Assembly: GCA_947259685.1 (NCBI GenBank)
Contig: CAMYNC010000005.1
Coordinates: 34,490-98,489 of the forward strand
Direction of reading: 5' to 3'
Source of the DNA: an uncultured Desulfuromonadales bacterium
Lineage (GTDB): Bacteria; Desulfobacterota; Desulfuromonadia; Desulfuromonadales; Geopsychrobacteraceae
Length of the DNA stretch: 64,000 nucleotides
Positions within the stretch are counted from its first letter, which is position 1. Each line of letters opens with the position of its first letter. Below are positions 1-8,011 of this stretch, one piece after another. The position numbers were made by a program, and so were the translations under genes. The notes beneath the pieces were generated by a model that was given only the letters and a program-made list of their open reading frames with translations, had not been told where the DNA came from and made no database searches.

Positions 1-803
1 CGTTTGTAGGCTTTGTAGATGTATTCCCCGGTCAGTTCGAAATAGCCCATTCGCTCTTCTGCTGCAGCCAGTTTCTGCATGACGGTATCAAACCAACTGT
101 CCATGTTGTCGATGCCGCCAGGAATATTGTCGACCAGCATCTGGTCGAGAATCGTCACGGAATTGTAGAGGTTGACCGGTGGGTTGATCAGCAGGACGCG
201 TTCAAAATCGAAAACTTGCTGCCCTTCATCCAATAGGGCAACAAAGGCAGATTGGATACCACCGAGACTGTAACCGGTCAGGTGGTAACGCGAAACCTCG
301 ATGTCGTCTTTGACTTTTTCCATACTCAGTTGCATCACCCGGTAAAGATCCTTGGCGTCCTCGTAAACGTGTCCGGGGGTCAATGTGCTCGACGCATTGA
401 CGATGAAATTCATATGGGTTGGCGAGGTAATCGAGATGACGTGATAGCCGGCCTGATAGAGAGCCTTTTGCAGGTTGAGCATTTTCGGTGAATTGTACCG
501 GGCACCGGTGCCAGCGATTACGAAGACCAGTGGCGCCTTCTTCTTCTGATAAACCAGTGAGCATTCCAGACCGTCTTCGTACCAGAACACCTGGGGGATC
601 GGACGATCAGGAAAAACATCAAGTGAGAAGGTTTTGGTTGGTACCTTTTTGGGAATGGCCGCATGGTAATAGGGTGGTAGTTCCATGACGGTCGCTTCCA
701 GCGGATTCACATAGGGATAGAAGTAGGGCTTGTCGACTGCTATCGCCACAGCTGGTAATCCCAATAGCAGGGACAACACAATAATTGCAGACCAACGTCG
801 CAT
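1..803 (-). CDS. Secreted alpha/beta hydrolase, 3' end cut by window edge
   Basis: The reading frame starts at the ATG at 803, behind a good Shine-Dalgarno (GGAGGG), and runs off the window after 267 codons. The protein starts with a signal peptide (MRRWSAIIVLSLLLGLPAVA) and then a mature domain. A nucleophile elbow GYSLGG (G-x-S-x-G) is visible near residue 170, after a strand reading PLVFVIAG, which supports a serine hydrolase of the alpha/beta-fold superfamily exported to the periplasm. The substrate cannot be read from sequence. It lies 47 nt after the TAXI solute-binding protein gene on the same strand and is probably co-transcribed with it. The catalytic acid and histidine would lie partly outside the window. 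Confidence is good for fold and export and low for function. Confidence 0.75.
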   Translation of the reverse strand, partial: MRRWSAIIVLSLLLGLPAVAIAVDKPYFYPYVNPLEATVMELPPYYHAAIPKKVPTKTFSLDVFPDRPIPQVFWYEDGLECSLVYQKKKAPLVFVIAGTGARYNSPKMLNLQKALYQAGYHVISITSPTHMNFIVNASSTLTPGHVYEDAKDLYRVMQLSMEKVKDDIEVSRYHLTGYSLGGIQSAFVALLDEGQQVFDFERVLLINPPVNLYNSVTILDQMLVDNIPGGIDNMDSWFDTVMQKLAAAEERMGYFELTGEYIYKAYK

Positions 804-850
804 AATTCCCTCCATAGCTGATATCTGAATGTCTGATTTTATAAAGGATT

Positions 851-1837
851 TCAACGCAACAACCCTGCTTCCTTGAAGTAACGCTCAGCCCCCGGGTGTA
901 GGGGAAGAATGAGTCTCGTGGTCAACTTCTCAGGGGTCAAATTGGCAAAGGCCGGATGCTGCCGTTGAAACAGGTCGAGATTCTCATAGACTTCTTTGAC
1001 GATATGGTAAACGATTTCTTCGTCCATATCAGCGTTACAGAACAAAATCGCCTTGACGCCGATCGTACGGACTGGCTCCTTATTTGCCAGTTCGGTGTAA
1101 TAATCGATCCGGATGATCCTCTCGACGAGGTCTTCTCTTTGATCAATGATTGAATCAACATATTCCGGACTCGGGGCAACGAGCATAATTTCGCGGTCGC
1201 CGTGTGCGGCTTCTTTGATCGAAAGGTTGGGATGACCGACCGTGTAGAGATATGCATCAATCCCGCCCTCTTGCAGAAGCTCGGATGCTTCGTAGGTGGG
1301 CTGCTCACGAATGGTCAGGTCTTTCTCTGGATCCAGGCCAATAGACTCGAGTATTCTCAGGGACTGTAAGCGGTCTGTCGAGCCGTGTTCACCAATATTT
1401 ACCGTCTTCCCTCTGAGGTCTGCCAGGGAATTTATACTGGCGTCAACCGCAACAATGACCGTAAAGGCCTCAGTGTAGAGACCGAGCACGCTGCGCAATT
1501 TATTCTGTGGCTCGCCTTCCCAGTAATGTGCGCCGCTCTTGGCAAAATAGAGTGTATTCGCTTGAGCAATGCCAAAGCCGGCCAAGCCATCTGCAACAGC
1601 ATCGATGTTGGAAATGGACCCTTCTGATGCTTCCGCAATCAAGCGTAGATTGTATTCCTTGCGCTTTTTGTTGTGCAGCTTGGCTACGGCACTGCCTGCA
1701 GCGTAGTAGACTCCAGTAATGTCGCCCGTTTTGATGGATTGCATCGGTTCATCAAAGGCAGCAACGTTCGGTGGGCCGGAAATAAAGGTGAGGATGGCAG
1801 CTAGAAATAGCAAGCTGAGACGAACCACTGAAATCAT
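851..1837 (-). CDS. TAXI-family TRAP transporter solute-binding protein
   Basis: 328 residues with an N-terminal signal peptide (about residues 1-27, ending near NVAAF). The family signature GDITGVYYAAGSAVAKL sits directly after it, followed by the typical NIDAVADG...GFGIAQANTLY and LRGKTVNIGEHGS segments. TAXI proteins are periplasmic receptors for organic acids or amino acids and deliver to a fused 4TM/12TM TRAP permease. No permease is encoded next to this gene, so the partner must be elsewhere or the protein acts as a sensor. It is followed by a secreted hydrolase gene with a 47-nt gap. The start ATG at 1837 is supported by an upstream GGAGGGC-like Shine-Dalgarno. Confidence 0.88.
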   Translation of the reverse strand: MISVVRLSLLFLAAILTFISGPPNVAAFDEPMQSIKTGDITGVYYAAGSAVAKLHNKKRKEYNLRLIAEASEGSISNIDAVADGLAGFGIAQANTLYFAKSGAHYWEGEPQNKLRSVLGLYTEAFTVIVAVDASINSLADLRGKTVNIGEHGSTDRLQSLRILESIGLDPEKDLTIREQPTYEASELLQEGGIDAYLYTVGHPNLSIKEAAHGDREIMLVAPSPEYVDSIIDQREDLVERIIRIDYYTELANKEPVRTIGVKAILFCNADMDEEIVYHIVKEVYENLDLFQRQHPAFANLTPEKLTTRLILPLHPGAERYFKEAGLLR

Positions 1838-1965
1838 GGAGCCCTCCTTATGTAAAAATGCTCAATTACTCCTGTATTTACAATTTAGCCTCCGTAGAGA
1901 GTAGCATCTTTCATGAGTAAATCTAGGTGTTCACAGGAGGTTTCAACGCGGTTTTATAGCGTCAT

Positions 1966-1975
1966 GGGGGGGGGG
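1966..1975. repeat. G10 homopolymer upstream of TAXI gene
   Basis: Ten consecutive G residues lie in the 187-bp gap between the cation efflux gene and the TAXI gene, about 130 bp upstream of the TAXI start codon. Read on the coding strand this is a C10 tract. Such tracts can slip during replication, but one may also be a sequencing ambiguity. Confidence 0.8.
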
Positions 1976-2024
1976 CAGTATCGTGAGTCTGGCTTCAGTT
2001 ATGGACGGACCGAACTCGCTTGAT

Positions 2025-2963
2025 TCATGAACTGGTCGATGGGTCTGCTGTGCGACTTTTGTCGCGGTGACAATTCTCCCGACCCGGGCAAGGTTGAAGG
2101 CTACAGGGTTCAATATGGATGATCACATCAGCACCGGGGATGTTTCTTTCGATCTTTTTCTCCAAACTGTCTGCCAGTTTGTGGGCTTCATAGACGGTCA
2201 TTTCCTTGCAGATTTCCAAATGGAAGTCCATGATTTTTAACGACCCGGCGCGGCGCGTCCGCAGGCCGTGATAACCGCCCAGGGGGCCTTCGTGGGTGCT
2301 GATCAGCTCATGAACCCTCTCCTGGATTTCGTCCGGCAACTGACGATCGAGGATATCATGCAGGCTGCGTTTTATCAGCTGCAGTGCTTCGTGCAGGATG
2401 TAGGAAGCGACCAGAATTGACAGCGCAGGATCGAGCCAGTGAACGTCAAACCAGCTTATCATCAGCAGGCCGGCCATCAAGCCCAGGTTGCTGTAGATAT
2501 CCATCCGGAAATGCAGTGAGTCAGCTTCCAGGGCCGTGGAGTCGGTTTGCTTGGCGACCCGGCGCAAATAGCTGGCAATGAACCAGGAAACAACTGCGCT
2601 AAAAGCAAGGACCCCGATCCCCTGATCCAGATTGCTCAAAGGTTCACTTTGCGCCAGTCTGGTTGCCGACTCGTAAATGATCCAACCGCCGGAACAGGTG
2701 ATCACCAGGGCTTGAAACAGCGTCGCAATGGTTTCAAATTTGCCGTGACCAAAGGGGTGACACTGGTCAGGGGGCTGTTCGGCATGGCGGATCGCCATGA
2801 AATTGACCCCGGACATCAGGATATCGAGCAATGAATCGACCGCTGAGGCCATCACCGCCATTGAGCCACTTGAGACGGCAACAATCAGCTTGATAATTGC
2901 CAGGCTCAAGGCTCCGCAAATGGAAAAACTGGCGGCGCGGACTTTCGGGTTTTCAGGAAGCAT
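2025..2963 (-). CDS. Cation diffusion facilitator (FieF-like metal efflux)
   Basis: 312 residues. The N-terminal half holds the cation-efflux transmembrane domain with the metal-site motif DSLLDILMSG (D-x3-D type) in TM2, the loop motif HPFGHGKFE, and a second site ADSLHFRMDIYSN (H/D-x3-D) in TM5. The C-terminal cytoplasmic domain (about residues 210-290) ends in the HIEP strand typical of CDF dimerisation domains. The tail is rich in Cys and His (CSLQPCPGRENCHRD), which is an extra possible metal-binding feature. The family exports Fe2+, Zn2+ or similar ions in exchange for protons. The layout is FieF-like, but the metal is not certain. It starts 14 nt after the upstream hypothetical gene, so the two are probably one operon. 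Confidence 0.9.
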   Translation of the reverse strand: MLPENPKVRAASFSICGALSLAIIKLIVAVSSGSMAVMASAVDSLLDILMSGVNFMAIRHAEQPPDQCHPFGHGKFETIATLFQALVITCSGGWIIYESATRLAQSEPLSNLDQGIGVLAFSAVVSWFIASYLRRVAKQTDSTALEADSLHFRMDIYSNLGLMAGLLMISWFDVHWLDPALSILVASYILHEALQLIKRSLHDILDRQLPDEIQERVHELISTHEGPLGGYHGLRTRRAGSLKIMDFHLEICKEMTVYEAHKLADSLEKKIERNIPGADVIIHIEPCSLQPCPGRENCHRDKSRTADPSTSS

Positions 2964-2977
2964 TTGATGATTTGCCT

Positions 2978-3490
2978 TTAAACCAGGGGACAGTCTTTTG
3001 CCCAGGCAATAAAACCATCGCCGGTTAAATCGAGAAAGCTGTCGATCCGCAGGGTGTAATAATCAAAATCATGACAGGCGACACTGATTTTTTCGGCAGT
3101 CTCGGAGTCGATCAGGTTCTTGGCGGAACAGTAGCGGTAAAAACTTTCAGCGCCCATAAGCATGGCCGTCAGTTCGGCCAGATTCGGCTCCAGGTTGCTG
3201 GTAATATACCAGTGACCGCCAAAGCTGCGAACCAGATCAGCGGTCACTGAGAAAATGTTAAGACGGCGATTGTCGATTACGAAATCGCGCAGAAAGTAGT
3301 CAGCCCCGGCAGCTAAAGATCCGGCTTCAAGGGGATCGAGCTGCTGTTCCTCGAGCAGAAAGCGGTGAAAGCTTTTCAGGAAAGCCGAGCATCGTTGATC
3401 CACGCGAATTTCATCTTCGAGGCTGGCGATCGAGTAGCTGGCTTTATCGATATCGGCAGATTCTGTCTGTGCAGTTCGGAGTTCGTTCAT
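2978..3490 (-). CDS. Hypothetical protein, first gene of CDF operon
   Basis: 170 residues with no signal peptide or membrane segment. I do not recognise the family. The middle is mostly helical and acidic (SFHRFLLEEQQLDPLEAGS), followed by a conserved-looking stretch FGGHWYITSNLEP and a C-terminal helix-rich part. A weak similarity to the helical SAM-like N-terminal domain of tyrosine recombinases is only an impression. It starts at the ATG at 3490 behind AAGGAAAC and sits 14 nt before the CDF exporter, so a link to metal handling or to local regulation is possible but unproven. Confidence 0.6.
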   Translation of the reverse strand: MNELRTAQTESADIDKASYSIASLEDEIRVDQRCSAFLKSFHRFLLEEQQLDPLEAGSLAAGADYFLRDFVIDNRRLNIFSVTADLVRSFGGHWYITSNLEPNLAELTAMLMGAESFYRYCSAKNLIDSETAEKISVACHDFDYYTLRIDSFLDLTGDGFIAWAKDCPLV

Positions 3491-3584
3491 TACGGGTGTT
3501 TCCTTCTCGTTATCAGCTCAGTGGACAAGTGCCCGTGTTATTAGCATTCTGCTTAAGCCGGGTCAACCCGCAGTGAGTGTTCTA

Positions 3585-3613
3585 TTTACTTCCCGCAGGC
3601 GCTTTGCTAGGAT
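3585..3613 (+). promoter_or_regulatory. Candidate sigma-70 promoter for mutS
   Basis: TTTACT (3585-3590), a 17-nt spacer, and an extended -10 TGC-TAGGAT (3605-3613 region) precede mutS by about 75 nt. The match is moderate and found by eye only. Confidence 0.35.
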
Positions 3614-3687
3614 AACGCGCTTCATTGTAGATTGTCATCGACTGTTCATATCCAAGCTCTATTTGTCCAGGATTTCAAGGTTTTCGC

Positions 3688-6303
3688 ATGTCATCAACGA
3701 CTCCACTGATGCGTCAGTATCTGGAGATCAAAGCAGACTATCAAGACGCCATCCTGTTTTTCCGACTGGGCGACTTTTATGAAATGTTCATGGAAGATGC
3801 AGTGACCGCCTCGCGGGTTCTCGGTATTACCCTGACCTCTAGGAACAAGAATGAAAAAGATTCTATTCCGCTCTGTGGTATCCCGTTTCACAGTAGCCAG
3901 GGGTATGTCGCTAAACTGATTGCCCATGGTCATAAGGTTGCCATTTGCGAACAGGTTGAAGATCCGAAAACCGCTAAAGGGATCGTCAAGCGGGAAGTGG
4001 TTCGGGTGGTGACTCCGGGGCTGGTTACCGACACGGAAACCCTGGAACCGAAGGAAAATAACTATCTGCTGGCCATCGTAGCTGAGGGCGATAGCCAGGG
4101 CATTGCCCAGGTCGATATCACAACCGGTGAATTCCGTTGCACCCAGGTTGAAGGACTGGCCCAGGTTGAAAGCGAACTTGGCTCGTTGCGGCCTCGCGAA
4201 GTGCTGTTCGCCGATAATGCGGAAGGGCAACAGCTGCAAAGAGCTTTAGCCGGAGTCCTCGACGGTGTGATGCAGAGTTTGCTGCCGGAATGGGTTTGTG
4301 AAACCGATTATGCTGAAGAGCAGCTCTGCAGCTTCTTCGGTGTCTCCGGGCTGCAATCTTTTGGCTGCGCAGAACTGCCAGCTGCCCAGCAGGCGGCATC
4401 AGCAGTTCTTTACTACCTGCAGCAGACCCAAAAAGACGAACTTCGTCATATCCGGCCGCTGCAGACCTACCATACACGCCACTACATGGTCCTCGATGAC
4501 GCCACGCGCCGCAACCTTGAGTTGACCGCCACCTTGCAGGATGGCAAAAAGCGCGGTTCTCTGCTTGGGGTCCTTGACCGCACGGTTACTGCAATGGGCG
4601 GGCGAGCCTTGCGCCATTGGATTCATTATCCGCTGATCGATCTGCAGCAGATTCTGGAGCGTCAGCAGGCAGTGGCGGAACTGGTTGACGAAAGTCTGGG
4701 GCGGATTGACCTGCGCGAGACCCTGGACGGTGTTTATGACCTGGAGCGGCTCAACAGTAAGGTCGCCATGGCTAGCGCCAATGGTAAAGACCTGGTGGCA
4801 CTGCGGGTTTCCCTGGAGAAATTACCGCAACTGGATGATCTTCTCTGCTCTTTCAACTCTGCTTACCTGCAGCAATTGCGGCAGAAACTCGATCTGCTGC
4901 CGGATCTGGTTGAATTGCTTGGCCAGGCGATTGTTGATGATCCACCATTTGTGTTGCGTGATGGTGGGATTATTCGTGATGGTTTCAATGCTGATCTTGA
5001 CGAACTGCGCACGATAAGCCGCGAAGGCAAGGGCTGGATTGCTAAGCTCGAACAGGAGGAGCGGGAGCGGACCGATATCCCCACCCTGAAAGTTAAATAC
5101 AATAAGGTCTTCGGTTACTTTATTGAGGTCACCCATCGGAATCTTGATCGGGTGCCGGAGGATTACCAGCGTAAGCAGACGCTCAGCAACGCCGAACGCT
5201 TTATCACGCCGAAACTAAAAGAGTACGAGTCGAAGGTCCTGGGTGCCGAAGAGCGGCTGGTAGAGTTGGAATACAACCTATTTCAGCAGGTGCGCCAACA
5301 GGCCGCAGCGCAAGGTCGGCGCATCCAGGAGAGTGCTAATGCCCTGGCCGCGGTCGATGCTCTTCTGGCCCTGGCAGATTTAGCCCACGATCGTAACTAT
5401 GTCCGGCCGCAGGTTGATGACTCCGGGATTATCTGCATCGAGGGGGGGCGGCATCCAGTGGTTGAAGGGATGCCGTTGAAAGAAGCCTTTGTGCCGAATG
5501 ACGTGGCCCTCGATAACCAGAAGAATCAACTGCTGATTATCACCGGACCTAACATGGCCGGCAAATCAACCTATATGCGGCAGGTGGCCTTGACGACACT
5601 GATGGCTCAGATCGGCAGTTTTGTGCCAGCTGAGACGGCCCGCATCGGGGTGGTCGACCGGATCTTTACTCGCGTGGGAGCAAGTGATAATCTGGCCAAA
5701 GGTGAGTCGACATTCATGGTCGAAATGAATGAGACAGCGAACATCCTACGACATGCGACCAATCGCAGTCTGATTATTCTGGATGAAATCGGTCGCGGGA
5801 CCTCGACTTTTGATGGTGTTAGCATCGCCTGGGCCGTCGCGGAATACCTGCATGATCACCAAGAAGTCGCGGCGAAAACCCTGTTTGCAACGCATTACCA
5901 TGAGCTGACAGATCTGGCCCTGACCCGCGAAAGAGTACAGAACTACAATATCGCTGTTAAAGAATGGAACGACCAGATCATATTTTTACGCAAAATTGTC
6001 GCTGGTGGCGCCAGCCGCTCTTACGGAATACAGGTCGGTCGGCTGGCAGGCTTACCGGAAAAAGTCATTCAGCGCGCCAAAGAAATTTTGCACAATTTGG
6101 AGGCTGGCGAATTCGGCCAGTCAGGTCAGCCGCGCTTGGGGGAGGGTAAGAGCCAGCCGAAGCGCATGCCTGCCTCGCAACTTTCGCTGTTCCAGCCCGA
6201 CCCGGAAGAGGCTATTCGCGATAAACTTAGCACGGCGGATCTCACCAATATGACGCCATTAGATGCTTTGAACCTGCTCGATGAACTAAAGAAAATGCTG
6301 TGA
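3688..6303 (+). CDS. mutS: DNA mismatch repair protein MutS
   Basis: 871 residues, full length for bacterial MutS. The N-terminal mismatch-recognition domain carries the Phe-x-Glu motif inside FRLGDFYEMF (about residues 32-41). Connector, lever and clamp domains follow. The C-terminal ATPase has Walker A GPNMAGKSTYMRQ (about residue 620), Walker B with LDEIGRGTSTFDG, and the ATHYHEL segment. The C-terminus carries the helix-u-turn-helix dimerisation region and a beta-clamp-like QLSLF motif (about residue 832). MutS binds base mismatches and small loops and starts strand-specific repair. The next gene begins 4 nt after the stop, suggesting co-transcription with the amidase gene. No mutL is visible in the window. 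Confidence 0.98.
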   Translation: MSSTTPLMRQYLEIKADYQDAILFFRLGDFYEMFMEDAVTASRVLGITLTSRNKNEKDSIPLCGIPFHSSQGYVAKLIAHGHKVAICEQVEDPKTAKGIVKREVVRVVTPGLVTDTETLEPKENNYLLAIVAEGDSQGIAQVDITTGEFRCTQVEGLAQVESELGSLRPREVLFADNAEGQQLQRALAGVLDGVMQSLLPEWVCETDYAEEQLCSFFGVSGLQSFGCAELPAAQQAASAVLYYLQQTQKDELRHIRPLQTYHTRHYMVLDDATRRNLELTATLQDGKKRGSLLGVLDRTVTAMGGRALRHWIHYPLIDLQQILERQQAVAELVDESLGRIDLRETLDGVYDLERLNSKVAMASANGKDLVALRVSLEKLPQLDDLLCSFNSAYLQQLRQKLDLLPDLVELLGQAIVDDPPFVLRDGGIIRDGFNADLDELRTISREGKGWIAKLEQEERERTDIPTLKVKYNKVFGYFIEVTHRNLDRVPEDYQRKQTLSNAERFITPKLKEYESKVLGAEERLVELEYNLFQQVRQQAAAQGRRIQESANALAAVDALLALADLAHDRNYVRPQVDDSGIICIEGGRHPVVEGMPLKEAFVPNDVALDNQKNQLLIITGPNMAGKSTYMRQVALTTLMAQIGSFVPAETARIGVVDRIFTRVGASDNLAKGESTFMVEMNETANILRHATNRSLIILDEIGRGTSTFDGVSIAWAVAEYLHDHQEVAAKTLFATHYHELTDLALTRERVQNYNIAVKEWNDQIIFLRKIVAGGASRSYGIQVGRLAGLPEKVIQRAKEILHNLEAGEFGQSGQPRLGEGKSQPKRMPASQLSLFQPDPEEAIRDKLSTADLTNMTPLDALNLLDELKKML

Positions 6304-6307
6304 ATCT

Positions 6308-8011
6308 ATGAAATTGCTTCGCTCCCTGATTGTTTTTTTCGTTTTACTTCTGTTCTCCAGCGGTAGCTTGCCAGCGGCTCAAAAGCAATCCTTTGCCGAA
6401 ATTCGTCATGACTATAAACAGCTGATTAAATCAACTCAGCTACAACGGCAACGTAAAAACTGGGAAAAGCTGGCCCGTCGCTTTGAGCATTTCGAGCAGC
6501 AGAATCCACATCACCCTGATGCTGTCAAAGCGCTCTTTTTGCATGCCCGGACCTGGGATGGGTTATCCATGGCGTCGGGACGGAAAGGTGATGCCGACGA
6601 GGCGATCAATCTTTATCTCGAGATGGCCAGGCGCTACCCAACCAGCCACTTGGCGGACGATGCACTTTTTTCGGCCGGTCAGGCAGCAGAAGATCGGCTG
6701 GGCAATCGAACCGCTGCCTACAACTATTACCAGCAGCTGGTTCAGCAGTTGCCGGATGGCGATATGGTCGCGGCGGCGAAAAAGCGCCTTGCAGTGCTGC
6801 CGGTTCCGGCAGTGGCTAAGGTGAAGCCGCAGAAAATAGCCGCGCCTCCAGAGTCTCGGGGAGAGGCCATCGAGCTGGAAAAGATCCGCTACTGGAGTGG
6901 TCCTGAATATACCCGCGTGGTGCTTGATTTAAGCGGACCGGTCGTGGCCGAACCGCATCAACTTAAAGGGGAGAATCCGCGGATCTATTTTGATCTTCTC
7001 TATACTCAGCTCGCTCCGGATATGCAGACCGATGTGTCTATTTTAAATGGTCTGGTAAAACGGGCGCGGGCCAGTCGGTTCGATGAACAGCGGACCCGGG
7101 TGGTGCTCGATCTGTATAAAAACAGCGATTTCAAGCTGGTCACCCTCGATAACCCTTATCGCATCGTGGTCGATGTCCAAGGGAAACCGACCCAGGCCGC
7201 GGTAGCCCGGCGTCCAGAGATCCGCTCAAAACCGAAAAATGCTGATGATTCGATCGCCAATATCCTAGATTCAGCCTCTGATCAGCTGCCGGTGCTGCAT
7301 GTACCTCAGCAGGCCGGCAAGGGTGGTATCAGGCTGATTGTGGTTGACGCGGGACACGGCGGTAAGGACCCTGGTGCCGTCGGTCCGAGCAACAGCAAGG
7401 AAAAAAATGTCACCCTGGGGATGGCGACCGTGCTGGCCGAGCGGTTACGCAAGGAGCTTGGAGTCAAAGTGCTTATGACCCGCAGTCGGGATAAGTTTCT
7501 CGGCCTGCGAGAGCGCACCGCCTATGCCAACAAAGTTGGTGCTGATCTGTTTATTTCCATGCATGCCAATGCCAGCCCCAGGGGCAGGGCGTATGGGATA
7601 GAAACCTATTTTCTGAATCTGGCGAAAAACAACCAGGCGGCCGAGGTTGCGGCTCGAGAAAACGGGACGTCCTTGCAGGAGGTCAGCAACCTGGAGGCAA
7701 TCCTGTTCGATCTCATGGCGAACGCCAAGATCAATGAATCGAGCCGGCTGGCTGCAGAAGTACAGCAGGCGATGATTGCCGGACTCAGGCCGCATTACAG
7801 TAAAATTAAAGACTTGGGTGTCCGTCAGGGGCCTTTTCACGTGCTGCTCGGGGCGACCATGCCTTCGGTGCTGGTTGAAGCAGCGTTTATCAGTAACAGT
7901 CGGGAAGAAAAACGTTTGTTAAGTCGCAAATATCAAGAACGAGTTGCTGCAGCGATTGTTAAGGGTGTCAAAAATTATTCAGCGACCGTCGATCAGGTGG
8001 CCCGCCGATGA
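6308..8011 (+). CDS. Periplasmic N-acetylmuramoyl-L-alanine amidase (AMIN + Amidase_3)
   Basis: 567 residues with a signal peptide (residues 1-23, ending SLPAA). Residues about 30-160 form TPR-like helical repeats (ARRFEHFEQQNPHHPDA; EMARRYPTSHLADDALFSAG). An AMIN domain (about 190-300, starting IELEKIRYWSG) is expected to target peptidoglycan or the division site. The catalytic Amidase_3 domain begins at IVVDAGHGGKDPGAVG (Zn-ligand His) and contains the Glu ligand, the SMHAN motif and the catalytic VEAAFISN motif. The enzyme cleaves the amide between MurNAc and the stem peptide and is needed for daughter-cell separation in AmiC relatives. It overlaps glnD by 4 nt (ATGA), so translation is coupled. 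The N-terminal TPR extension is longer than in E. coli AmiC. Confidence 0.93.
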   Translation: MKLLRSLIVFFVLLLFSSGSLPAAQKQSFAEIRHDYKQLIKSTQLQRQRKNWEKLARRFEHFEQQNPHHPDAVKALFLHARTWDGLSMASGRKGDADEAINLYLEMARRYPTSHLADDALFSAGQAAEDRLGNRTAAYNYYQQLVQQLPDGDMVAAAKKRLAVLPVPAVAKVKPQKIAAPPESRGEAIELEKIRYWSGPEYTRVVLDLSGPVVAEPHQLKGENPRIYFDLLYTQLAPDMQTDVSILNGLVKRARASRFDEQRTRVVLDLYKNSDFKLVTLDNPYRIVVDVQGKPTQAAVARRPEIRSKPKNADDSIANILDSASDQLPVLHVPQQAGKGGIRLIVVDAGHGGKDPGAVGPSNSKEKNVTLGMATVLAERLRKELGVKVLMTRSRDKFLGLRERTAYANKVGADLFISMHANASPRGRAYGIETYFLNLAKNNQAAEVAARENGTSLQEVSNLEAILFDLMANAKINESSRLAAEVQQAMIAGLRPHYSKIKDLGVRQGPFHVLLGATMPSVLVEAAFISNSREEKRLLSRKYQERVAAAIVKGVKNYSATVDQVARR

